Of a DNA stretch of 64,000 bases, positions 33,905-43,682 are shown one piece after another. Position 1 is the first letter of the stretch. Every line of letters begins with the position of its first letter. The DNA comes from Patiria miniata (Eukaryota; Echinodermata; Asteroidea; Valvatida; Asterinidae), in assembly GCF_015706575.1 (NCBI RefSeq), contig NW_024037056.1, positions 2,380,109-2,444,108 on the forward strand, given 5' to 3'. The notes beneath the pieces were generated by a model. That model was given only the letters and a program-made list of their open reading frames with translations, had not been told where the DNA came from and did no database searches. A program made the translations under genes and the position numbers.

Positions 33905-34215
33905 GTGTACCCAACCAAAATCAATAATGACCTCATTCGACCCCTAGATGACCCTTGACCTCAAATGGCTCAAGTCATCTGAAGTCCCCCTACCCAAAGA
34001 TTATTGTTACAAAGTTTGGTTGAGATTGAAGTCTGACTTTGCATATGACAACACTTTTCAGTTTACTTAACCAAAACCAACAACGACCTCATTTGACCCC
34101 TAGATGACCTTTGACATCAAAATCTCAGGTCATCTGGAGTCCCCCTATATAGCCAAACATAATTGTCAACAAGTTCGGTTGATGGAAGTCTGACTTTTCA
34201 CATGACAAGACTAAA
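33905..34215. repeat. two tandem units of about 155 bp
   Basis: Units begin near 33907 and 34070. Both have CAAxxACCTCATT, GACCCCTAGATGACC, CATCTGxAGTCCCCCTA, CAAGTTxGGTTGA and GAAGTCTGACTTT. Each contains a TGACCYTTGAC core that looks like a DR1 nuclear-receptor half-site pair. Probably the 3' part of an old dispersed repeat. Confidence 0.6.
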
Positions 34216-34731
34216 CAGTTAACCTAACCAGCATGGAACACACGGACACACAATGCTCTCATTGCGTGTACACGGACCCACAGAAGGAATACACCGTCGC
34301 AATATCCCCCTTTCTGGCTTAAAAGCCGGGGGGGGGGGGCTGGGTTTAAAAACTGAGGCAGAAGAAGTTTTATTTGTGTCGCAAGAAATTGTTTGGCTGA
34401 GGAAGTTTGTGCGCAACCACACATTCGGAGTGATCACGTTAACACGTGAAGTGGAATCGGCCTATCGTTTATCAAGCAAACAGAACTATCAAGTGGATTT
34501 ATTTTTAGGTCTAGTTTCGTTTTTACACATTGTATCGGTTGTGACGTGAGTAGGCCTGGTCGCGTGATCGGGACAAACAAAATTCTTTCCTTTTTATCAG
34601 CGTATACTTATCAGCGTAACCGTGATGAACACGGGCATCTGTGCGAGAATTGTTACAAAAATGTATACGTGTTAAGGTACCACTAAGGAGACACGTTATC
34701 GTAATTTCTTCGCAAGATGGGAGATATCGGT

Positions 34732-34763
34732 CATTAGGGAGACATTTTTATGTCTCCCTAATG
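34732..34763. repeat. perfect short hairpin
   Basis: CATTAGGGAGACAT, a TTTT loop, then ATGTCTCCCTAATG: 14-bp perfect arms. No T-run or gene context suggests a function. The flanks 34216-35260 hold no gene that I can recognise. Confidence 0.7.
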
Positions 34764-35264
34764 TCACAGCCCCCCTTTAGAGGCACAATTTAAATGCGCA
34801 ATTGGGTTATATTATTTTGTTGCTCGTGGTCTAATTAGTAAGCATACCGAAATTCATGGAAAAAGGACAAGGGACTTTGGGTTAGGGCACATTTAAGTTT
34901 GAAAAATTGTGTGCACAAGTCTACGGGGATGTCTCCCAAATGTCCAATCCAGGGTAATTATTATGATGTGAAAAAAATTGTCGGGTAATTTTCCGGACGA
35001 CCACCAGTGACGCTATAGCCAGCGCTGTTCATGATCTAAACTTATGCGTACAGATTGTTTTGCATTCAATCTAACAAATTTTAATAAGGGTTGGACGGGT
35101 TCCATATGACATTTATATTATTATTCCATACTATATTCTAGCAAAAACAAAAGACGGAGATTTTATTCTCTTGAAAAACACAAATTAGAAGAGTAAATAG
35201 CAAATTGTTTTCTTTAATCATACACAGTAATTTTCTATATCTCAATTATTATAATTACCAAAAC

Positions 35265-35620
35265 CTTAAGTTTTCATTTGTTAATTTATAACTTGAGTTA
35301 AGAATTTCGAAAACTATTAAACGGCACAGAGAAGAACAATACAAGTTTACAATATTTTGCAAACAAGAATGCATAGTAGTAAAAACACAAAGAAAGAAAT
35401 ATAGGAATATTAATTACCAGTTCTTTTCTCTTATATACAGAGTAAGATTAATATTATTCTTCAGATTAATATTAGGCTTCAACTTTCATTCGTTAATATA
35501 ACTTGCGTTGAGAATTTTGAAAACCGTATACGGCACAAGTAACAACAATCCAAAAATTTACAATGGTTGGCTAACAAAAGTGCATAATTTGTTAAGTAAG
35601 GAACAAAAAAATAATTGTTA
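35265..35620. repeat. diverged tandem duplication, period about 205 bp
   Basis: 35265-35400 and 35475-35610 share CATTYGTTAAT, ATAACTTGxGTTxAGAAT, CGGCACA, TTACAAT and GCATA blocks in the same order. Confidence 0.5.
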
Positions 35621-36451
35621 TTATACGTCAATTCTGCCAAGAAAGGAAACATGTGTCAGCCTCTATGTTGAGATATAAGTTATGTACAGCTACAGTACTG
35701 CTCAAGATTTGTTGGAACGCCAATTTGACCCCAAGAAATCTGTACCGGTATATGCATTTTGCGAATAGGCAGGCCTACTCCCTCAATAGTAAAATAAAGA
35801 GCAAAAGACAGGCGGAGATCACTTGGTGCTCAGCGACTCGAAAATCAGCACGAACATCAGCGAAGTGTCATTCTGCTAGACTGGTTCCCGCCATATACAA
35901 TCTTTGAGACACGACAGGGACCAGCGAATTGTTACTTATGTCTTTTTATCTTCTCCGAGGTTCATGTTCTTCGAGGTTCAGGAATTTGAAATTATTTTTT
36001 AAAGAATGTTTTGTTGGAAGATTGCGTTAGAGACGAAATGTTCAATTTTAACTTGCACGTATACAAAAGTGTAAAAGTGTCAAATGTCATAATTTCGTTC
36101 ACATTATGGGTCAAATTAAGAGTGTTACAACTGATAATGTAGTAACTAACTGATAACGTATCACTAACCGATAATGTCACACAAATTGACCGGTTGTAAC
36201 GAAGAGTATGGCTGAATTGCTAAGGAATTTCTGTACTGATTAGTTGCTATTTGAGCGAGAGGTGCCCAGTAGTTTTGGAGTTAAACAAAAAAGTATTGAG
36301 AGGGGACTTTCTTTTTTGGTTGAGTGTAGTATAGTGAATACGTGAATTGATTTTCAAAGTAAGTTGGTACATGGTACGTAAATTAATGATCAAATTTCAG
36401 TGGCTGATTTGCAAATCATCATTTAGATTTCCTGTCTAAACCAACGCTGAT

Positions 36452-39400
36452 CTAGTGAACGTAATCCTTGTGTTCCTCGTCGAGGTGGCCGTAGGCTGCT
36501 TCCTTCATCCTCCGCTTCCTGACCACGAACACGGCGATTCCAATGATGAGGACGACAAAGGCCAACACACCGATGACTATGCCGGCGATCATGCCCCCGT
36601 TGTTGGGGCTGGGCTTAGTGGGGGGATGGGCCTTGGTGGCCATGGTTGCGTTGGATGTGGCCGGCTCCATGGTCGTCGGGTTTGTCTTGCACTCCTCCAC
36701 TGCAACAAGGGAAAAACAAAGGCGTGAATTGAATTGTTTTTCTCATCACTTTCTCAAGCATCTGATTTCACGGAGTTTCTCAGCACGTTCTGTGAACAAA
36801 CCAAAAAATGACATAGTAAGGAAAGGACTTAAAGCTCATGCAATGTATTTTTTATGCGATCTTTGAAAATGCACCTGTGCCTCTCATTAAACCTTGTTTG
36901 CAATTATCGTTTTGCTATTTGCAAGGGTGTTTTGGTGCCTTTTTGGTTTTTATGCTGATGCGAATTTCCATATTAATGAGCAAAAGTGTGATATTGTTTC
37001 AGGCAGGAACCTCAATAGTACAGCCATTTCAGCATCAAAAGTCTTGTCGTCGTAAAATGTTCTGTTCTCTGGCGATTTGTTGTTGTGCCAGTATGGCAGT
37101 TATGAGCAAACTTTCTCACAAATGATTTCAATTAGCAATATTGTTGGGTTCACAATTTTGAACAGAAAACCCCTTAACTGAACGGCACCAGCGCCCTCAG
37201 TTGTCCGGAAAAGGACAGCTGTCCTGAAATGTTTAAAGAAGTGCACTTTTGAATAAAATTAATCAAAAATGGATGTCAAATAGTTTTTGGAAACTTTAAG
37301 AGGAGTAGAAAGTTGCACAAAATGTGCTCCTTCGAAAAAAATTCATCTCATGGACCCTTCCACTATCGTGTGACCTTTCTGCTTATAATTATTTTCAATA
37401 GTGATCTACTTAGGGGCCTATCAGTTTGTCTGCAATTCTGAAGTTTGGGAGTAAATTTAGTTGGTTGGTCTCTGTGAAAGTTGCGGTTACAGTGCCTTAT
37501 TTTGGTACTAAAGACCTGCTTGGTGCTTCGCAAGGTTTACCTCACGGTAACTGTGGTGTTGTTCTTACTTACCGTCACCAAATGAGCCGTTGGCACGGTT
37601 CGCGTAAGGCTGTAACATCACGTGATCCAGAATGATTGTCACATTTTTCTTCGGATTGGTCAGATAGAGGGTCTGGCACCCAAACGTCTTCCCCGTTGTG
37701 CCCGTGTACACTTGGGTGTAACCTCCCCAATCATTTCCTCCTGTTAAAAAATGTAGCAGTAAGAAAGCAGAAACGTCAGTTAAAACATTTACCTTTTAAA
37801 AACTATAGTTTAGTAATACTGATCTGTCATAACTCAAAGTGATCTGACCTTCGCCTCTAAATTTTATACAAACCAACGTCAGTTTGTTTTGATAGTTTTT
37901 GTTATTAATGTAAAGCCCAAGTCACACGTTCACGGCTTGGAGCTACGGATATTCACAGTTTATTCATGATAAACCGTGAAAGTACCGTATTCATCCTTAG
38001 TCCTTCCGTGGTTATCCGTCATCTTCCTTGGGTATCCATGGAGGGGCTACGGAGGTGAATCGTCATGAAAATCAATTCGAAATTCAAACGTGGGACATCC
38101 GTAGGACAACCGTACTATGTCGTGGTGTTATTCGTGGCTATTCGTACTAAAGTTGGAGATTCGTATCACATTCGTGGTAGAAATCTCTACAAATTTGCTA
38201 CGAATGTCCTATGGATATGCCCGGATATGCTATAGGATTCTGCTAAGGTTGTACTATACGAATATGTATGCTTTATTCGTAGGAGAACCTTGGTCATCCG
38301 TGGCCCAATCGCAGACAACCGTGGCGTTAACGTCATTATTCTTAGCCTATACCGTCGATACTCTTCAACAATCCATTCGTACTCCTGACAAACCGTGGTA
38401 TTATCGTAGAGCAACCTTAGGACTGTCGTGGCTCTCCGTCCTGAACCGCAGTGCATTCTTAGAAAGTCGATTTCTCCACGGAATCTCGACGGTTCATCGT
38501 GATCGATTGATTCTTGGTAAACCGTGAATATTCGTAGCTCCAACTGTGAACGTTGGCTGGCTTTACAGGCCTACCAAACATTATTAAGGAGAGGGGTCTG
38601 AGAAGTCCACAAACAAAACCCTCAAGTTCAAAGAAGATGAAAGACCTCAATCAGACTTTATGAGCACCATCATTAATCTGCCAAACTCGCCACGAGCAAA
38701 CACAGACAAACTCCAGTATTTTTAGGCCGTAGAATTACTGTTTTTAATGGAAACGAGTACCGAGAGTCTTACCGTAGTTCTTTACATTTCGCGGGAAGAA
38801 CGGCTCGAGATACGACCAACTGGCAGTCAGGAGACCCAAACCGTAGTGCTGCATATCCAGAGAGGTTATGCCGAATTGGAAAACCAAAGACACATAACCA
38901 GTCGCATTGGAGTTTGGTACAGCAAAGCTTCCAGACAGTCTGAAAAACCTCATTAACTCTTCCTCGCAATATGCGTCAAAAGTCCACTCAATGCCTGTCC
39001 TGTTGATATTTCCGCCAACGGGAATTGTGGCCACTCCGGTCTACAGAAATAAATCAAAAGCAATAGAACGATCATAGTTCGAAGAATTAGCTATAGTTAA
39101 CACCCTCCTGTGACGTCAGACTATTTTTTCCCTGGACATTTTGTGAATTTAGGACTATGATACTGAGTCAATGGCAGTATTGCGCATGCCTGCGTGAGGA
39201 TTGTGAACGTTTAACCAATAAAACGGTAAAAGGCACCGGATTTCATAGGAGTCCGAAGTTCATGTTACACTGGGAAAGTGTCTTTAGCATCCGTTCAAGA
39301 CCGACCACGTGACGGGCCCTCAACCAATAGGAATGGGTAAACTGTCTCAGGCATTTATGAATTATTCTTAAAAACCATTATTCGAAGATTTGTACGGAGA

Positions 39401-41554
39401 TGAATTTAAACACATGGCTATAAACAAACTGACTCCATACCATAACCAGAATGCAAATTCGTCAGTGCCTCCACGTAGGAAACTTTCGAGCATTTCACAT
39501 GCATAGGCGTGATAGGTTTCAAATACTGAAAAGTAGTGCCCCTCCCTTTATTGATAGTTGCCAGAGATACTTTCGAATTCAGCGAAAATAGAAGATCGTC
39601 ACCACATAAACTGCATGTTGGAGGTTAACCTTGTTGCCATTTACAATAGGCTGGTTCCGCACTAACATTATCGTTGTGATATTGCATTCAGGAAGCGGGA
39701 ATCAGACATGTGCTTGTCCTGCATATAATTTGCATATATTAGGAGGAATACCTCCTAATGTATTCAGGATTCATTGCTAGCTACCTGTCCTTACATTCGA
39801 AGTTCGAAGGACAATGGAGGGACTGGGAACCAGTCTAGAATACACGATTGCACCTCCTTGTTAATGTGTAATGTTATTTTTTTCCACATGGATCTGATAA
39901 CTTTGATGACATACCGTTATTATGAAAACCACTAGCAAACTCACCCACCTCATTGTCTGTGGTTTCATATTTTATTTTCAGCGTTGCGTTGAAGATGAAC
40001 AACATGCAGACCTGATCGCTGCCATTCTTAAACTGGTAACTGCAACGAAATTACAACGTGAAACATTATAAAAGATATCTTTCTTTATCTTTTCATTATA
40101 GAAGATATCTCCAACATGACATCTTTGAACATGTGGGCATGAGCGACAACATTGACCGGAGGGCGATTTTAATTAACCTATCGCGGTATAGAATCGCGTG
40201 AACGCAGCTCGTGAAATATTGTCCAATTACGTGATATGCAAAACATGGACGCGGGGCGCGCAAAATCTGAGACAAACAAAACGTAACGTACACAATTCCA
40301 AAAGTTTGTCTAAGGGGCGTGGCTAACTCGCAAACGGCGATAGGGCTATGAGAAACCATAACATCCAACTGAGCAATCCGTATCAGCTCAGTGTAAGCAG
40401 CTGTCATGGTTTTTATATCAGGAAAGGGACACGACTTGAATGAAGGCTAGTACTTACCTGGGTATAACATTTTCTGGTCTAGGAATGGTAGTGCCTGCCG
40501 GTGTAGTTGTACGAACAGTTGAACCGGTTGCATTGGATGTGGTATTACCAGCCGCAGCGGTGGTATGGGCCGGGTTCTTGGTGGTGTTGCCGGGCGTGTG
40601 GTGAGCGGTTGTCTTCGGCACACGAGGAGTTGTCTCAGAAATAGTTGTGGGTTCACTATGGGTCGTATTTGGTGCAGTAGTGGGGTGACTATGGGTCGTG
40701 TTCGGTGCAGTAGTGGGGTGACTATGGGTTGTGTTCGGTGCAGTAGTGGGGTGACTATGGGTCGTCTTTGGTGCAGTAGTGGGGTGACTATGGGTCGTCT
40801 TTGGTGCTGTGGTGGGGTGACTATGGGTCGTGTTCGGTGCAGTAGTGGGGTGACTATGAGTCGTCTTTGGTGCAGTAGTGGGGTGACTATGGGTCGTCTT
40901 TGCTGCTGTGGTGGGGTGACTATGGGTCGTGTTCGGTGCAGTAGTGGGGTGACTATGGGTCGTCTTTGGTGCAGTAGTGGGTTCACTATGGGTCGTCTTT
41001 GGTGCAATAGTGGGGTGACTATGGGTCATCTTCGGTGCAGTAGTGGGAAGACTATGGGTTGTCGTTGGCGCGGCTGTTTGGTGTCGAGGGGTAGTCGTTT
41101 TCGGGTCTGGTGTTGCGGACCCCAATGACATTGCTACCGAAAGAAATATTTCAAAACCAGGTAATAAATCGAACCAAGTAAAACCAAAAAATCTCACCAA
41201 AGTTCAGTTGTGTTCTTTCAAAGCTTTGGCAGTTTTGAAAATAAGTGTTGAACATAATGGTCAGTTCACCGCAACATATCTCGGATCGGAAGAACGGTAC
41301 CGTGTTTTTTTCCAAAACAGACTCTTTAGGTGGTACTGGGTGATATTTTCTGATACGTTGAGTTGTCACACATGGGACTTTCACCGAAAAAAAATCCATA
41401 TTCTACCATAATTATGTTGGATACATAAACTCCATGCCTTTCAAGTTGGGTCAAAATCAATGCGTGTTGTTAAGGAACTTTAACAATTATAGACACATGA
41501 AAACATCTTACCTCCAGCAACCACGAGGAGAAGGCAAAGAGCAGACGCATTCAT
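36452..41554 (-). CDS. gene D: CD68/LAMP3-like glycoprotein with the longest mucin domain
   Basis: Exons in transcript order: 41512-41554, 40458-41133, 39949-40039, 38773-39040, 37573-37740, 36452-36699; sum 1,494 nt, 497 aa. Signal peptide MNASALCLLLVVAG. The mucin domain runs to about 240 and has 13 units of 11 residues, largely TTHSHPTTAP(K/N), with K and N units partly in a three-unit pattern. Exon 3 has one extra codon (GSDQVCML against GSEVCML). All four LAMP cysteines are present (QVC, AYC, FGC, EEC). The helix lies at about 451-475, the tail has YGHL and ends HKDYVH. It is head to head with gene E; its start lies 2.1 kb from that of E. Confidence 0.88.
36825..37355. repeat. dispersed repeat R4, copy in intron 5 of gene D
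   Basis: Matches 27585-28020 in the same intron of gene C and 21575-22075 in gene B (ATTTCCATATTAATGAGCAA, TAGAAAGTTGCACAAAATGT). Confidence 0.55.
37911..38565. mobile_element. 655-bp element with long terminal inverted repeats and a periodic interior
   Basis: Left end TAAAGCC...ACGTTCACGGCTTGGAGCTACGG pairs with the right end, whose reverse complement is TAAAGCC...ACGTTCACAGTTGGAGCTACG, giving about 45-50 bp of imperfect inverted repeat. The interior is a succession of 10-20-bp degenerate words such as CCGTGGT, ATTCGTA, ATCCGTAGGA and CAACCGTGG, on both strands. It lies in intron 4 of gene D. The frames at 38117-38543 arise from this periodicity and are not genes. Confidence 0.65.
39130..39275. 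repeat. dispersed repeat R3, copy 3 (intron 3 of gene D)
   Basis: Related to 18825-18965 and 28078-28258 (ATTGCGCATGCCTGCGTGAG, TTTAACCAATAAAA, GGATTTCATAGGAGTCCG). Confidence 0.45.
39550..39840 (-). repeat. dispersed repeat R2, inverted copy (intron 3 of gene D)
   Basis: Reverse complement of 30205-30530: on the minus strand it reads AGACTGGTTCCCAGTCCCTC... GACAGGTAGCTAGCAAT... GATTCCCGCTTCCTGAATGC. Confidence 0.65.
40172..40349. repeat. dispersed repeat R1, copy 2 (intron 2 of gene D)
   Basis: Same orientation as 18641-18806, with GTCTAAGGGGCGTGGCTAAC and AACGCAGCTCGTGAAATATT. Confidence 0.65.
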
Positions 41555-41785
41555 CCTGTACGATGGGTAGTGTTTCCGAATCGAAAATTGAGACGAAATT
41601 CGAGCGTGTCTTACTACCACAGCACAAAAGCGGATTCTGCTCAGTGTTCACTGTGTAAACCTACACATAGGAATACGCTTATGCGACTTTGAACTGTTTC
41701 ACAATCGCTGTAGTTTTTTACCACACACCGCGATATATTTGGAAATTATTTTACTGTATTGCTCACTTAGACTTTGGTCCTCTCA
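41555..41785 (-). promoter_or_regulatory. diverged proximal promoter / 5' UTR of gene D
   Basis: The part next to the ATG (CGATGGGTAGTGTTTCC as read on plus) and a CACTTAGACTTTGGTC remnant of the distal AAAGTTTAAGTG motif are recognisable. The middle has diverged from the other copies, so regulation of D may differ. Confidence 0.4.
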
Positions 41786-42399
41786 GTGTCGTGTTGTTTT
41801 CAATAAGAAATGCCTATATAATCAGCACACAGCAGTTTAAAGGCACAACAGTACTGCATCCGGCTTTTTCACCCTTATACCAGCTTCAGAGGTGGCGCTG
41901 TGAAACCATCCACGAATAAATTTGGGCAAACCATTATTTTCTCCCTGTAAAACTCCATGATGAAACATTCACTGAATCCATGTTTTTAAATGTGGGTTGT
42001 GAGTTCATGAAGTCCATGTTTTTCTGACTGACATGAATCCTAGCTGTTTTAAATATTAATGTCTTTGTTTACGTAAGTGTAATACAGTTTTATTGCACTG
42101 CGGTGGGGTTGATGACATGCGCTACGTGTTGATTATCTCCATAGTCAACACACGAAGTGGGTACAGACTAAAGTCTAAACGCACAGCCGAGATAGTAAAC
42201 AATTCCAATGCATGCAGCGACTGCGCAACAAGCTGAAATATAGCCCAAATTGTCATTTCTTTCCAAGTTGCGCATTGCGCAGTATCCGACACGCCTGGAT
42301 TTGGTCTCTATTCTTATTATATTGTGATTTATGTATTTACTTCAAGGATTGTTTGAGGTGAAAAGTTCATTATTTTCTTAGGATATCTTATTTTGTATT

Positions 42400-43460
42400 G
42401 TATTTCAGCAAAACCTCCTTCCAATATTCCGTTGGGACAGCTTCCCTTGTGAAATCTTCCAAACTTCAGATCTTCAGACGGTTAGACCCACATCGGTGTA
42501 TTTCACTACAATTCTGGAAAATTAATTGTCTCCACCAATCTGACACGCGATGTGGTATGGCGCGCCACGAGAGCGATGTGGTATGGCGCGCCACGAGAGC
42601 CAAAATAGCGCGAAATTCTTATCTCCACAAGACGGTTAGACCACATCAGTGTATTTTGCTATAATTCTTGATATTTTGTCTTCACCAATCAGTGACTTGG
42701 AATTTAACCAATCAGGACCTTAAGTTTACAAAGAAAGTGTGATTGTACAATGGGGCGTTTTGTATACACCTCATCACTCAGCCAAGCTGTAGCTGTTTAG
42801 TCGGCTACATATGTATTTTTTTTCTTATTCATTGCTGTAATTACCCTGTAATTTCACTAATAGGAAGTTCTTGTCTTCCAAATTTACTGTACAATTTAAT
42901 TAAAATTTCATGTATCGCAAACGCTTTTCAAATTCGAAAAACAAGCATTCGACCATTTTAATTATGAAATTTACAAAACAATTGTTAGTAAACTATTCAA
43001 TTTGGAAAGTAGTTCCATCTTCTCTTCTTTTTTTTTAATAATTGAGTATGAAATAAAATTACAAAGTGTCCCACGGACTGTGCAACCCCTTATTAAAATT
43101 TGATTGGTTACATTCAAATCTACAATTCATGCACATACCTTAGTTTGTGTCATGAACAGCGCCACCTAACGTCACAATTAAGGCGTTTATGTTTGAACCT
43201 TAGGGAAATTGACAAATACTCACACAGAGGCCTCACTCTACGTCACAATTGATGCATTGTCCAAAAACGAAACTAGGGCTATCCATAATACAGTGTTATA
43301 GCTCTGTTTGATTGATAAACGTTGATAAGCAGATTGCACTACTTTAATCATATTTGTTTTAATTCTAAAGTGGTATCGGTGATTATGAGCTAAAATGCAT
43401 AGCTGAAGGCTGTTCCACTTATGCGTTGTTTAAGGTTATCTCAACAGTGAATACAACAGG
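42400..43460. repeat. 5'-flank duplication block upstream of gene E
   Basis: Homologous, with indels, to 49210-50150 upstream of gene F: GTGAAATCTTCCAAACTTCA, TTCATTGCTGTAAT, TTTCACTAATAGGAAGTTCT, ATGAACAGCGCCACCTAA and GTCACAATTGATGCATTGTC. E and F therefore arose by duplication of a unit that included more than 1 kb of upstream DNA. Confidence 0.7.
42548..42603. repeat. 28-bp direct duplication
   Basis: GCGATGTGGTATGGCGCGCC followed by ACGAGAGC occurs twice in immediate succession. It is absent from the homologous flank of gene F. Confidence 0.8.
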
Positions 43461-43462
43461 TG

Positions 43463-43682
43463 TATAGATCAAGGTTTATAAGTGCGCAGACAGAAAGAAG
43501 AGCAGGTCCAATGTCGGTACATAAGTGGGCAATAGGCCTTTATAGATCGACCTCAGTGCTGCGCAACACTATGAAAACCAATAGGTATTTTCCTATACAC
43601 AGTGCGCATTGCACAGAATTCAATTTCGTTCTCTTTCTGTCAGACTCTATTCTCGATTAGGAAACACCAACCAATGAGCAGG
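43463..43682 (+). promoter_or_regulatory. conserved proximal promoter / 5' UTR of gene E
   Basis: GATCAAGGTTTATAAGTGCG, AGCAGGTCCAATGTCGGTAC, CTTTATAGATCGACC, CTGCGCAACACTATGAAAAC, GTGCGCATTGCACAG and TCTCGATTAGGAAACACC in order up to the ATG. With gene D on the other side, 41555-43682 is a divergent promoter region. Confidence 0.6.

Noticed and set aside
34732..34763. Hairpin as a transcription terminator or microRNA precursor
   Set aside because: Arms of 14 bp with a 4-nt loop are too short for a microRNA precursor, and rho-independent terminators are not expected in a nuclear genome.
38117..38543. Long opposed ORFs inside the periodic element
   Set aside because: Low-complexity by-product of the CCGTGG/TTCGTA words. 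No homology, and not repeated elsewhere.
40447..41007. Second minus-strand frame through the mucin exon of gene D (RRPIVTPLLH-type repeats)
   Set aside because: Another frame of the same 33-bp repeat. Only the THSHPTTAP frame joins the flanking exons in phase.
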